A stretch of 47,151 nucleotides of DNA from Chromatiales bacterium (lineage in GTDB: Bacteria; Pseudomonadota; Gammaproteobacteria; Xanthomonadales; SZUA-36): the NCBI GenBank assembly GCA_024640025.1, contig JAHEFT010000007.1:1-47151 (forward strand). Reading direction: 5' to 3'. The notes below the pieces were generated by a model. That model saw only the letters and a list, made by a program, of their open reading frames with translations, was not told where the DNA came from and did not search any database. Positions 20,429 through 29,008 of the stretch are shown here, one piece after another. Position numbers and translations under genes: made by a program. Numbering within the stretch: position 1 is the stretch's first letter; each line of letters starts with the position of its first letter.

Positions 20429-21313
20429 CTATTGCTTCAGAATGGAACCACGCTCGGCCAGCGAACGGCATTTTGCGGGGTCGATATCAACCTTTGGACC
20501 GCCCGGTTCATAACAGGAACACCGCCCGCTGTCCTGCGAGAAGGCGCATATCAGGGATGCCTCGCGTATTTCCTGCTTGGTTTTCCTGCTTCCATCCGGG
20601 TGAAACAATTCAGGGGCTGCCTTTTCTGCATTCCGCTCCCCAAGCGTTTCCACCAGCCCGCTAACCTCATCCCGAAAGGCAAAATAGGTTCCGGCAAACA
20701 AAACCACGAGCAGAGCGACCTGCAACCATCGCCACTTGTGGATAGCCGCCCCACCGAAGGGCTGGACTCGCGCTGATTCGATCATCTTGAGGATCCGCGC
20801 GGCCTGTTCCTCATCAAGCAGCGGCTGGGCCTTTTTGCGCATATACGCCAGCAGCTTTTCCGGTGCTACGACCCGCGCCGGCATCACTGTCCTGAAGCCC
20901 CTGTGGCCCAGCAGGACGAGCACAGGATGAATGGCCTTTGCAGGGACTTTCAGGATGTTCAGCAGGGCTTCCACCTGTAAGCTGTTCTTGTGCAGGGGGT
21001 TTTCCATGCGGGTGAAGCGGCCCCAGCGATATTGTTTCCAACGTTCCTGGAATTCTCCGCCGGACACCCAGCCCCGGGCGTGCTGGCTCTCGATCACGAA
21101 GACACCAAACCGGGAAACGACGACATGGTCGATATGCACCGTGCCGCCGCCCGAGGGCACGGTCACGTCGTTGAGAACGGTGTAGCGGTTTTTTTCAAGC
21201 CCGGCGGAAAGAATCCGCCGGACCCGGGTTTCGGCAATTTCGCCCCGGAACCGGGGCGATGCAAGAAAAGCGATCAGCAATACAAGCGGGACAATCCAGA
21301 ATCCGTGAACCAT
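20429..21313 (-). CDS. NERD (nuclease-related) domain membrane protein with Cys-containing C-terminal tail
   Basis: HIDHVVVSRFGVFVIESQHARGWVSGG core; TM helices at N-term and WLQVALLVVLFAGTYFAF; tail ICAFSQDSGRCSCYEPGGPKVDIDPAKC. Confidence 0.82.
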   Translation of the reverse strand: MVHGFWIVPLVLLIAFLASPRFRGEIAETRVRRILSAGLEKNRYTVLNDVTVPSGGGTVHIDHVVVSRFGVFVIESQHARGWVSGGEFQERWKQYRWGRFTRMENPLHKNSLQVEALLNILKVPAKAIHPVLVLLGHRGFRTVMPARVVAPEKLLAYMRKKAQPLLDEEQAARILKMIESARVQPFGGAAIHKWRWLQVALLVVLFAGTYFAFRDEVSGLVETLGERNAEKAAPELFHPDGSRKTKQEIREASLICAFSQDSGRCSCYEPGGPKVDIDPAKCRSLAERGSILKQ

Positions 21314-21341
21314 CAGCCTTTGTCAGGCAATACCAGGACCT

Positions 21342-22061
21342 TTAACCACACTTGGAGTAGCCACAGGACAGGCAGGTGGCGCAGTTGTCCATGATGATGA
21401 CGGCCTTGGTATGGCACTTGTTGCACAGCGTGGCCGAAGTAGGGTAACTGGAATCTGAATCTGATTCCGCGTTTCGTTTCACATCAGAAGCAACGGCCTC
21501 GGCACGTTTTTGATCGAGAATGAGCTGCTGTTGCTGGGAAAGCTCTTCTTTCTCCATCAGGCCGATCTTTTGCAGGTGGTGCTCAATCACGGCGCCAATA
21601 TCAGCAATGATGGAGGGCATGAACTTGCCGCCGGGTTTGAAATAACCGCCACGTGGGTCGAAAACCGCTTGTAATTCTTCGGCCAGGAAGGTCACGTCGC
21701 CACCCTTTCTGAATACGGCGGACATGAGCCGGGTCAGAGCCACGATCCACTGGAAGTGGTCCATGTTTTTCGAATTGATAAATATTTCGAACGGCCGGCG
21801 TTGTTCATGCTCGGTACCCTGGTTCAGGATGATGTCATTGATCGTGACATACATCGCGTGATCATCCAGGGGGGTCTTGATCTTGTAGGTAGAGCCTTCG
21901 AGCGCTTCCATGCCTTCCGGCCTGAGGACGCGTTCGGTCATACGGATGATTTTGGCTTTTTGACGCCCCTGGCCGTCGTTCGCGGCTTCTTCCCGGGCAG
22001 CAGTTTCTTCTTCCTTTACGACTTCGTAGCCTACGATTTTTGTGGCGATCTTGATACTCAT
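21342..22061 (-). CDS. nrdJb: class II (B12-dependent) ribonucleotide reductase, C-terminal subunit NrdJb
   Basis: YKIKTPLDDHAMYVTINDI...PFEIFINSKNMDHFQWIVALTRLMSAVFRKGG; Cys-rich C-term CNKCHTKAVIIMDNCATCLSCGYSKCG. Confidence 0.92.
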   Translation of the reverse strand: MSIKIATKIVGYEVVKEEETAAREEAANDGQGRQKAKIIRMTERVLRPEGMEALEGSTYKIKTPLDDHAMYVTINDIILNQGTEHEQRRPFEIFINSKNMDHFQWIVALTRLMSAVFRKGGDVTFLAEELQAVFDPRGGYFKPGGKFMPSIIADIGAVIEHHLQKIGLMEKEELSQQQQLILDQKRAEAVASDVKRNAESDSDSSYPTSATLCNKCHTKAVIIMDNCATCLSCGYSKCG

Positions 22062-22342
22062 TACATTAATCCTTCACTCGATCTTCTCATTTCCAGGAAA
22101 CATAAAAGAGGTGTACATCCTTGTACACAACACCTCCGTAAAGTTTGACGGAACCCAAAACTTCCCTCGCCGTCACGTTATCCTTGTTTTGTTATTGTTA
22201 ACGTCCCTGCTGTTTGTAGATACATCCATGTACCGGAAACAATTCCTGTTGCTTCCATTCCGAAGGCTGACGCCTTCTCCCTTTTCCTCTCCGGGCGTTC
22301 TATCTGCTTGCCTTCCCTGTGCCGGCGTTATCCGCGCTGTTA
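22062..22342 (-). ncRNA. candidate structured GGA-rich RNA element (CsrA/RsmA-binding leader or sponge) in the nrdJa-nrdJb spacer
   Basis: About 16 GGA on the minus strand versus about 3 on plus; hairpins GTGTACA-AGGA-TGTACAC, TACA-TGGA-TGTA, GGAAGCAAC-AGGA-ATTGTTTCC. Confidence 0.4.
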
Positions 22343-24490
22343 TTAAAGTTTTCCGTAATATCCTTCTTTCAGAGCATCGAAGAGATTCGCCGCAGTATGC
22401 AGTTCACCGTCATATTCGATCTCTTCGTTACCGGCCACTTCCACGACTTCGCCGTCATCCAGAACAAAACGATATGTCGTGTTTTCCAGGTCTTTGTCCT
22501 TGACCAGTACACCCTGGAAGGCCTCAGGATTGAAGCGGAATGTCGTACACCCCTTCAGTTGTTTTTTATGGGCATAGGTATAAATATCCTTGAATTCCTC
22601 ATAGGGAAATTCGGTGGGCACGTTTGCTGTCTTTGAAATGGAAGAATCAATCCACTTCTGTGCCGCTGCCTGGATATCCACGTGTTCTTTTGGCAATACG
22701 TCTTCAGCCGTGATGAAATAATCCGGCAAGCGCGAAGCGTCATCCTGGGCGTAAGGCATGGCCGCGGGATTGATCAACACCCGGTAGGCCAGCAGCTCGT
22801 AGCTGAACACTTCGACTTTTTCCTTGGTCTTGCGCCCTTCCCGGATGACGTTCCGGCTGTAATGATGCGCAAAACTCGGTTCGATTCCATTTGACACGTT
22901 GTTCGCCAGCGAAAGGGAAATCGTACCCGTTGGCGCAATCGAAGTATGGTGGGTAAAACGGGCGCCTTCTTTTGCTAGCGCCTCCACCAGGTCAGGGGCG
23001 CATTCCGCGACCCTTTGCATGTAACGACTGTATTTTGCGAGCAGAACCTTTCCCGCGACCATGTCCCCCAACTTGTAGCCATCCGATTGCATTTCCGGAC
23101 GGCGGCGCAACATGTCGCCGGTCACTTCGAATTGCTCTTCCATGATCGGCGCCGGGCCTTTCTCCCGACTCAATTCGAGAGACTCTTTCCAACCGGCCAA
23201 CGCCATTTCGCGGGCGATCTTCTCCGTGAACTCCAGCGAGTCTTCCTGGCCGTATTTCATACCCATCATGGTCAGCGTTGAGCCGAGACCGAGAAATCCC
23301 ATACCATGGCGCCGCTTGCGGGAAATTTCATCACGCTGCTTGCCAAGCGGAAGTCCGTTGATTTCCACGACGTTATCAAGCATACGGGTGAAGATCCGCA
23401 CGACCTCGCGGTACTCGTCCCAGTTGAAGGCGGCCTCTTTGGTGAACGGGTTTGCGACAAAACGGGTCAGGTTCACCGAGCCGAGCAGGCATGCGCCATA
23501 AGGCGGCAGCGGCTGCTCTCCACAGGGATTTGTCGCCCGGATATTTTCGCAGAACCAGTTGTTGTTCATCTCGTTGATCCGGTCGATCATGATGAAGCCA
23601 GGTTCGGCAAAATCATAGGTCGATGACATGATCATGTCCCACATCCTGCGGGCCGGCACTGTCTTGTAAATGCGGCAGGCTACCAGCCCATCTTCCCGCT
23701 TGATGTACCCGCGGGTCTGGGGCCACTCGCGCCAGATGACCTGTTCCGGATCATTCAGATCGAAACCGCCCGACTCGTGTTCATTGATGGGGAAAGCCAG
23801 CGACCACCCGGCATTCTGCTCTACGGCTTGCATGAACTCATCGGTCACCAACAGGGAACAGTTGAACTGCCTCAGCCTGCCGTCCTCCCGCTTGGCGCGA
23901 ATAAAGTCCATCGCATCCGGGTGCCCCACTTCGAAGGTGGCCATCTGCGCGCCGCGGCGACCGCCGGCTGACGAGACGGTGAAACACATCTTGTCATAGA
24001 TGTCCATGAAACTGAGAGGACCGGAGGTGTATGCGCCGGCGCCGGAAACGTAAGCCCCCTTGGGACGCAGGGTTGAAAACTCGTAGCCGATTCCACAGCC
24101 CGCTTTGAGGGTCAGTCCAGCCTCGTGTACTTTCTCGAGGATGCCGTCCATGGAGTCGGTGATGGTTCCGGAAACCGTGCAGTTGATGGTGGAGGTTGCC
24201 GGCTTGTGGTGCAGTGCGCCTGCGTTACTGGTGATCCTGCCCGCCGGGATAGCGCCCCTGCGTAAGGCCCACAAAAATGACGTGTACCACTCCTCCTGCT
24301 TCGCCGGGGTGTCTTCAACTTCAGAAATGGCCTTCGCGACTCGTTTGTACGTGTCGTCGATGGTCTCGTCGATGATTTCCCCGTTTTTTGCCTTCAGCCG
24401 GTACTTTTTATCCCATATATCCAGGGAGGCGGCCTGGAAAGGAATGTCTTTGGAATCAGTGCCGATCGCCTCAACTTGCACGCTGTTCAT
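22343..24490 (-). CDS. nrdJa: class II (B12-dependent) ribonucleotide reductase, catalytic subunit NrdJa
   Basis: NPCGEQPLPPYGACLLGSVNLTRFV; SIAPTGTISLSLANNVSNGIEPSF. Confidence 0.96.
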   Translation of the reverse strand: MNSVQVEAIGTDSKDIPFQAASLDIWDKKYRLKAKNGEIIDETIDDTYKRVAKAISEVEDTPAKQEEWYTSFLWALRRGAIPAGRITSNAGALHHKPATSTINCTVSGTITDSMDGILEKVHEAGLTLKAGCGIGYEFSTLRPKGAYVSGAGAYTSGPLSFMDIYDKMCFTVSSAGGRRGAQMATFEVGHPDAMDFIRAKREDGRLRQFNCSLLVTDEFMQAVEQNAGWSLAFPINEHESGGFDLNDPEQVIWREWPQTRGYIKREDGLVACRIYKTVPARRMWDMIMSSTYDFAEPGFIMIDRINEMNNNWFCENIRATNPCGEQPLPPYGACLLGSVNLTRFVANPFTKEAAFNWDEYREVVRIFTRMLDNVVEINGLPLGKQRDEISRKRRHGMGFLGLGSTLTMMGMKYGQEDSLEFTEKIAREMALAGWKESLELSREKGPAPIMEEQFEVTGDMLRRRPEMQSDGYKLGDMVAGKVLLAKYSRYMQRVAECAPDLVEALAKEGARFTHHTSIAPTGTISLSLANNVSNGIEPSFAHHYSRNVIREGRKTKEKVEVFSYELLAYRVLINPAAMPYAQDDASRLPDYFITAEDVLPKEHVDIQAAAQKWIDSSISKTANVPTEFPYEEFKDIYTYAHKKQLKGCTTFRFNPEAFQGVLVKDKDLENTTYRFVLDDGEVVEVAGNEEIEYDGELHTAANLFDALKEGYYGKL

Positions 24491-24530
24491 TAAATCTTCC
24501 GTGTATTTAGTTGGTTTTATTAAGTTATGG

Positions 24531-24546
24531 GCACAAGTAATTGTGC
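24531..24546 (-). promoter_or_regulatory. NrdR box 1 (proximal)
   Basis: GCACAAGTAATTGTGC 16-bp palindrome-like site. Confidence 0.78.
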
Positions 24547-24562
24547 GCTATTTTTTTTTAAG

Positions 24563-24578
24563 ACACAAGATGTTGTGC
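24563..24578 (-). promoter_or_regulatory. NrdR box 2 (distal), 32 bp from box 1
   Basis: ACACAAGATGTTGTGC, close to the ACACwAtATaTwGTGT NrdR consensus. Confidence 0.8.
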
Positions 24579-24590
24579 CTGTGGGAACAG

Positions 24591-24619
24591 AAGATACGCG
24601 TCTGCCAGCGCCCTGTCAA
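24591..24619 (-). promoter_or_regulatory. sigma70 promoter of nrdJa
   Basis: Minus strand TTGACA - 17 bp - TATCTT, reading towards nrdJa. Confidence 0.72.
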
Positions 24620-24831
24620 ATGGCGGGAAACAAGCGTAATTATCAAGCAATACTGACTTATTTACTTTATTTACAATAGGTTATAAGATTACTGTAGTAG
24701 AGCGATCAGTTCGCCGGCAACGGGTTGCGGGCTGAAATCCGCGTTAATGCTGGAATTCGCTTCGTCGCAAATTTGACCCGGGGTTTGACCAGCCTGCTGA
24801 AATGGCGCCTTTCCCGCCCCCGAGAGCACCC

Positions 24832-25296
24832 ATGCTGCATGTCATTTTGTACCAGCCGGAGATTCCTCCCAACACGGGTAACATCATTCGCTTGTGCGCC
24901 AACTCGGGGTCCCGTCTGCACCTCGTTGGCCCCCTGGGATTTGTTCTGGACGACGCACGTTTGCGGCGCGCCGGATTGGACTACCGCGAACTAACTGATG
25001 TGCGCCAGTATCTCAACTGGCCAGGTTTCCTCGATAGCAATCCCGGTCTGCGATTGTGGGCCTACTCCACCCGTGGCAGAAGGAACCACAGCCAGGCGAT
25101 TTTCCGGGAGGGAGATGGTTTGTTGTTCGGGCCGGAATCCCGCGGACTCCCGGAAGGGATTCTCGACACACTGGATCCGGACAGCATCATCAGGATTCCG
25201 ATGCAAAAGGAAAGCCGCAGCCTCAACCTGTCGAATACAGTCGCTATTGGTCTGTATGAAGCCCTGCGCCAACTCGGTTTCCACGGCTTACTGTAG
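24832..25296 (+). CDS. trmL: tRNA (cytidine(34)-2'-O)-methyltransferase
   Basis: MLHVILYQPEIPPNTGNIIRLCANSGSRLHLVGPLGF; LLFGPESRGLPE; IPMQKESRSLNLSNTVAIGLYEALRQ. Confidence 0.95.
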   Translation: MLHVILYQPEIPPNTGNIIRLCANSGSRLHLVGPLGFVLDDARLRRAGLDYRELTDVRQYLNWPGFLDSNPGLRLWAYSTRGRRNHSQAIFREGDGLLFGPESRGLPEGILDTLDPDSIIRIPMQKESRSLNLSNTVAIGLYEALRQLGFHGLL

Positions 25297-25330
25297 GTCC
25301 AGTAACCGAGACAATCGAGACTTGCCAACT

Positions 25331-26605
25331 CTATTTCGCCACCTCCTGACGGCTTTGAGGTGCCCGGGCGAGGACCCGGAAATCGGCTCCGGTCGGATTT
25401 TGGTACACCCGTAAATCGAATTCTGGCACCACGGCCAGGACGTGGTCAAAAATGTCGGCCTGGATGGCTTCGTAATTGGCCCAGACAGTATCCTTGCTGA
25501 ACACATAAATTTCTATCGGTAAGCCATTTTCCGATGGCGGCAACTGCCTGATCAGAAAAGTCATATCCATGTTGATCTGCGGGTGATTTTGCAGGTAAGC
25601 CTGGATATAGGCACGGAAAGTACCGATGTTGGTCATGCGTCGGCCGTTCGCGAGACTTGCATTATCAACCTTCTTCGTCTTATTGAACTCTTTCAGTTCA
25701 TTTTTCATTTTTTCGATGTACCCGGAAATGAACTGAATTTTTGCAAATCTTTCCAGCATTTCCTCATCGCAAAATTTGATGCTGCTCATGTCGATACTCA
25801 CCGAACGCTTAATGCGCCGGCCACCGGACTCAGACATGCCGCGCCAGTTCTTGAATGATTCACTGATAAGTGCATAAGTCGGGATTGTGGTGATCGTTTT
25901 ATCCCAGTTTTGTATCTTCACCGTAGTCAGCGCCACTTCAAGCACATCGCCATCAGCACCATAATTTGGCATTTCAATCCAGTCACCCACTGCAACCATC
26001 CTGTTGGCGGCCAGTTGGATGCCTGCCACAAATCCCAGGATTGCATCCCGGAATATCAGCATCATCACGGCCGCGAGTGCACCGAGCCCACTGAGCAGGT
26101 AGATGGGTGTCCTGTCTAAAAGTATGGAAACGATAAAGGTGCCAGTCAGGAAATACAGCACCAGTTTCAATACCTGGATGAAGCCCTTGATCGGTATTTC
26201 CCTGGAAGCCTGGAAGCCCTGGTAAATGACCTCAGCAGTATTCAGTAATGAATCCAGCACCAACATCAGGATGACAAGCATGTAGATTTGCAAGGCGCCA
26301 CTGATTATGGCAATGACAAAATCATGACCCTCCAACGCAATCGGTGTGAGTACATAGATAACCAGGGCCGGCGCCAGGTTTGCCAGGCGGTTCAGGGTGC
26401 GCTGACGAAGAATGGCGTCATCCCATTTTGATTGGGTCCTGGAAATGATATGGGTAAGTGCAGACAGGATGTAGCGTTTGGCGACAAAGTTTGCCGTGGC
26501 AGCCAGCACCAGCACAACGATGACGGCGAGCGCGCTTGCGGCATAATAGGTCAGGGCATCATTAACGCCGTGACCCAGGAGCCAGTTTTGTAGCAATTCC
26601 AGCAT
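25331..26605 (-). CDS. MscS/YbdG-type mechanosensitive ion channel family protein
   Basis: AGIQLAANRMVAVGDWIEMPNYGADGDVLEVALTTVKIQNWDKTITTIPTYALISESFKNWRGMSESGGRRIKRS. Confidence 0.92.
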   Translation of the reverse strand: MLELLQNWLLGHGVNDALTYYAASALAVIVVLVLAATANFVAKRYILSALTHIISRTQSKWDDAILRQRTLNRLANLAPALVIYVLTPIALEGHDFVIAIISGALQIYMLVILMLVLDSLLNTAEVIYQGFQASREIPIKGFIQVLKLVLYFLTGTFIVSILLDRTPIYLLSGLGALAAVMMLIFRDAILGFVAGIQLAANRMVAVGDWIEMPNYGADGDVLEVALTTVKIQNWDKTITTIPTYALISESFKNWRGMSESGGRRIKRSVSIDMSSIKFCDEEMLERFAKIQFISGYIEKMKNELKEFNKTKKVDNASLANGRRMTNIGTFRAYIQAYLQNHPQINMDMTFLIRQLPPSENGLPIEIYVFSKDTVWANYEAIQADIFDHVLAVVPEFDLRVYQNPTGADFRVLARAPQSRQEVAK

Positions 26606-26787
26606 AGAGATTCAGTTCCCGGCCAGCAGTTTGACTGTGTTAACAGGCAATTATATATGGAAAGGTCCGCTCAACCGTCACAATTGCCCGCCAGGGTAAA
26701 GTGAAAACGCTGGCTATGAATTGGCGCACCCGTATAGACGAGCATGGGGGGCATGATGCTTTGCCGAGGGAGGCGAGGCGCCAAGCT

Positions 26788-27825
26788 CTAAACGGTTTCG
26801 TGCTTCTGCTCGCGGGAGAGTAAGTCCCGGACACTCTGGTAGGGATCCCAACCCAGGTGGATGACGCCGTAGACCTGCTCGGATATCGGCATTTCGACTT
26901 CGTGTCTCCGGGCCAGCCGCCAGACTTCAAGTGCGGTTTTTACACCCTCGACGACCTGGCCTATTTCTGCAACGGCTTCATCAACCGACTTGCCTGCGCC
27001 CAGCGCAAGCCCGAGCCTGCGGTTTCGAGAAAGATTGCCGGTGCAGGTTAGCACCAGGTCGCCCATGCCGGCCAGGCCGGTCAGTGTCTGGTCACGTGCA
27101 CCGAGAACGCGCCCCAGGCGCATCATTTCCACCAGCCCCCGGGTTACCAGGGCGGCCCTGGCGTTATCGCCAAGCGCCATTCCATCACAGATTCCGGTAG
27201 CGATGGCCAGCACGTTTTTCACGGATCCGCCCAATTCGGCGCCAATGATGTCGTCGCTGGTGTAGGCACGGAAATTGCCGCCATGCAATGCGGCAGCTAT
27301 CCGGCCGCAGTATTCCGGCTCAGTGCCGGCAACGGTCAGCGCAGTTGGAAGGTTTGCCGCCACTTCTTTGGCAAATGACGGGCCGGTTACAACCGCGAGC
27401 GGGCGCTCTTCACCGAACAGTCTACGGGCGGGTTCGTGCAGGAACTGGCCGGTTCCGGGCTCCAGCCCTTTGCAGGCCCAGGAAACCCCCTGCCCCGGCT
27501 TCAGCCAGGGTTTGATTTGCCCGAGGAGACCGACAAAAGCATGTGACGGCACGACGATGAGGATTTCATCCGCCATGCGCACCGCTTTTTCCAGGTCCGG
27601 CTCGACCAACAGGGCGCCGGGTAATCGGTGGGCCGGCAAAAACCGTTCATTACAACGTTCCCTGCCGATCGACTCGATGTGTTCCCGGTCCCAGTCCCAC
27701 AACACCGCACGGGTGCCGGACCGGATCAACTGCATGGACAGGGCCGTACCCCAGGACCCCGCGCCGAGGACGGCGAACATGCGATCGCTGTCTTGCGGTG
27801 CGGCCGAACCCTGGTCTGCACTCAT
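26788..27825 (-). CDS. gpsA: NAD(P)H-dependent glycerol-3-phosphate dehydrogenase
   Basis: VLGAGSWGTALSMQL; GPSFAKEVA; GGSVKNVLAIATGICDGMALGDNARAALVTRG. Confidence 0.97.
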   Translation of the reverse strand: MSADQGSAAPQDSDRMFAVLGAGSWGTALSMQLIRSGTRAVLWDWDREHIESIGRERCNERFLPAHRLPGALLVEPDLEKAVRMADEILIVVPSHAFVGLLGQIKPWLKPGQGVSWACKGLEPGTGQFLHEPARRLFGEERPLAVVTGPSFAKEVAANLPTALTVAGTEPEYCGRIAAALHGGNFRAYTSDDIIGAELGGSVKNVLAIATGICDGMALGDNARAALVTRGLVEMMRLGRVLGARDQTLTGLAGMGDLVLTCTGNLSRNRRLGLALGAGKSVDEAVAEIGQVVEGVKTALEVWRLARRHEVEMPISEQVYGVIHLGWDPYQSVRDLLSREQKHETV

Positions 27826-27838
27826 CAGTTTCTACGGA

Positions 27839-28378
27839 TCAGTCGTTGGTGGGAAACTCGGGTGCTACTGAAGTTCCGTTGCCTTCACCGTTAGCGCCCT
27901 GCTTTTGCTCTTCCGCCATTTGCTGCAGGCGCTGTGCGTAAAGCGCGTCGAAGTTCACCGGCTGAAGCACCAGCGGAGGGAATCCACCTTCGGCAACCAG
28001 TGATGCGATGACCTGGCGGGCATACGGAAACAGCGTTGTCGGACACATGGTATTCATCACGGCATGCGCGGCCTGCTCATTGAAACCGCTGATCAGGAAA
28101 ATACCGGCCTGAGCCACTTCGACAAGATAGGCAGTTTTTTCGCCGACCGTGGCGGTAACCGTTATGGTCAAAACGACTTCGTTGATGTTTTCACCCAATT
28201 CCTCAACGCGTTGCGCGAGGCTCATTTTCACGTCCGCCTGGCCCGCCTCCTGGAAAATCTGGGGTGCATTGGGTAACTCGAAGGACACGTCCTTCGTATA
28301 CAACTTCTGAATCTGAAATTGTGCTGAGGCATTTTCGCCCGGCGTCATTACCGGATCCTGATTCTGTTCTTCTGCCAT
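27839..28378 (-). CDS. secB: protein-export chaperone SecB
   Basis: FQIQKLYTKDVSFELPNAPQIF; CPTTLFPYARQVIASLVAEGGFPPLVLQPVNFDALY; start at internal Met. Confidence 0.96.
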   Translation of the reverse strand: MAEEQNQDPVMTPGENASAQFQIQKLYTKDVSFELPNAPQIFQEAGQADVKMSLAQRVEELGENINEVVLTITVTATVGEKTAYLVEVAQAGIFLISGFNEQAAHAVMNTMCPTTLFPYARQVIASLVAEGGFPPLVLQPVNFDALYAQRLQQMAEEQKQGANGEGNGTSVAPEFPTND

Positions 28379-28442
28379 GGTTTTTTCACTCTTCTCGGTT
28401 GGGCCGCCCCTGTCGCTGGACGGCAAAAGGGAAATTATCTCA

Positions 28443-28868
28443 TTATTTGGTGGTGACCGGGAACTGGTCGCCACGCCACTGGGTCATGCCGCCCTTCAGG
28501 ACCGCCACGTTGGCGGCGCCCATCTTACGAAGGTTGCCTGCTGCCGAAATAGCTGTTTGGCCGTTTTTGCAGACGACCAGCAATTTGTGTTCTTTCAATT
28601 TCAGGATTTCTGCATCGGGCTTCGCCAGTCGCGAGGCTTGTAGATTCCGCGCATTGACAATGTGGCCCTTGTTGAATTCGGCGACCGGCGAAATGTCGAC
28701 GATAACGGTTTCGGGATCGTTGATCCACGCAACAGACTGGGCTGGAGTAAGCTCTGTCAAGCCCTGAACCTTTCGCATCACCTCGGTCCAGACCAAAAGG
28801 CCCAGTACCGCGACAAAACCACCCACCATGAGCAGATGATTTCCTGCAAATTCGACTACTTGCTCCAT
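28443..28868 (-). CDS. membrane-anchored rhodanese-like domain protein
   Basis: N-terminal TM then VIVDISPVAEFNKGHIVNARNL...VVCKNGQTA; start CAT at 28866-28868. Confidence 0.9.
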   Translation of the reverse strand: MEQVVEFAGNHLLMVGGFVAVLGLLVWTEVMRKVQGLTELTPAQSVAWINDPETVIVDISPVAEFNKGHIVNARNLQASRLAKPDAEILKLKEHKLLVVCKNGQTAISAAGNLRKMGAANVAVLKGGMTQWRGDQFPVTTK

Positions 28869-29008
28869 CCTGCATTCTCTTTTATGAAATAATAATGATA
28901 TCCCACAACTGCCGGATGGGCCGCTTTTCAACAATTGCCGTCCATCCGCTTGTGGGCCTGTCACATTTGGAGTCGACAGGGCTGAATTGCAAGTGGGTAA
29001 ACTCAAAA

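Noticed and set aside
22042-22503. 153-aa plus-strand ORF across the nrdJ spacer
   Set aside because: Overlaps both nrdJ genes on the opposite strand, no family resemblance; the spacer signal is better explained as RNA structure on the minus strand.
26606-26787. gpsA-MscS intergenic region as a possible ncRNA or tRNA
   Set aside because: No cloverleaf or strong hairpin seen; contains only a TATAAT-like -10 on the minus strand without a convincing -35.
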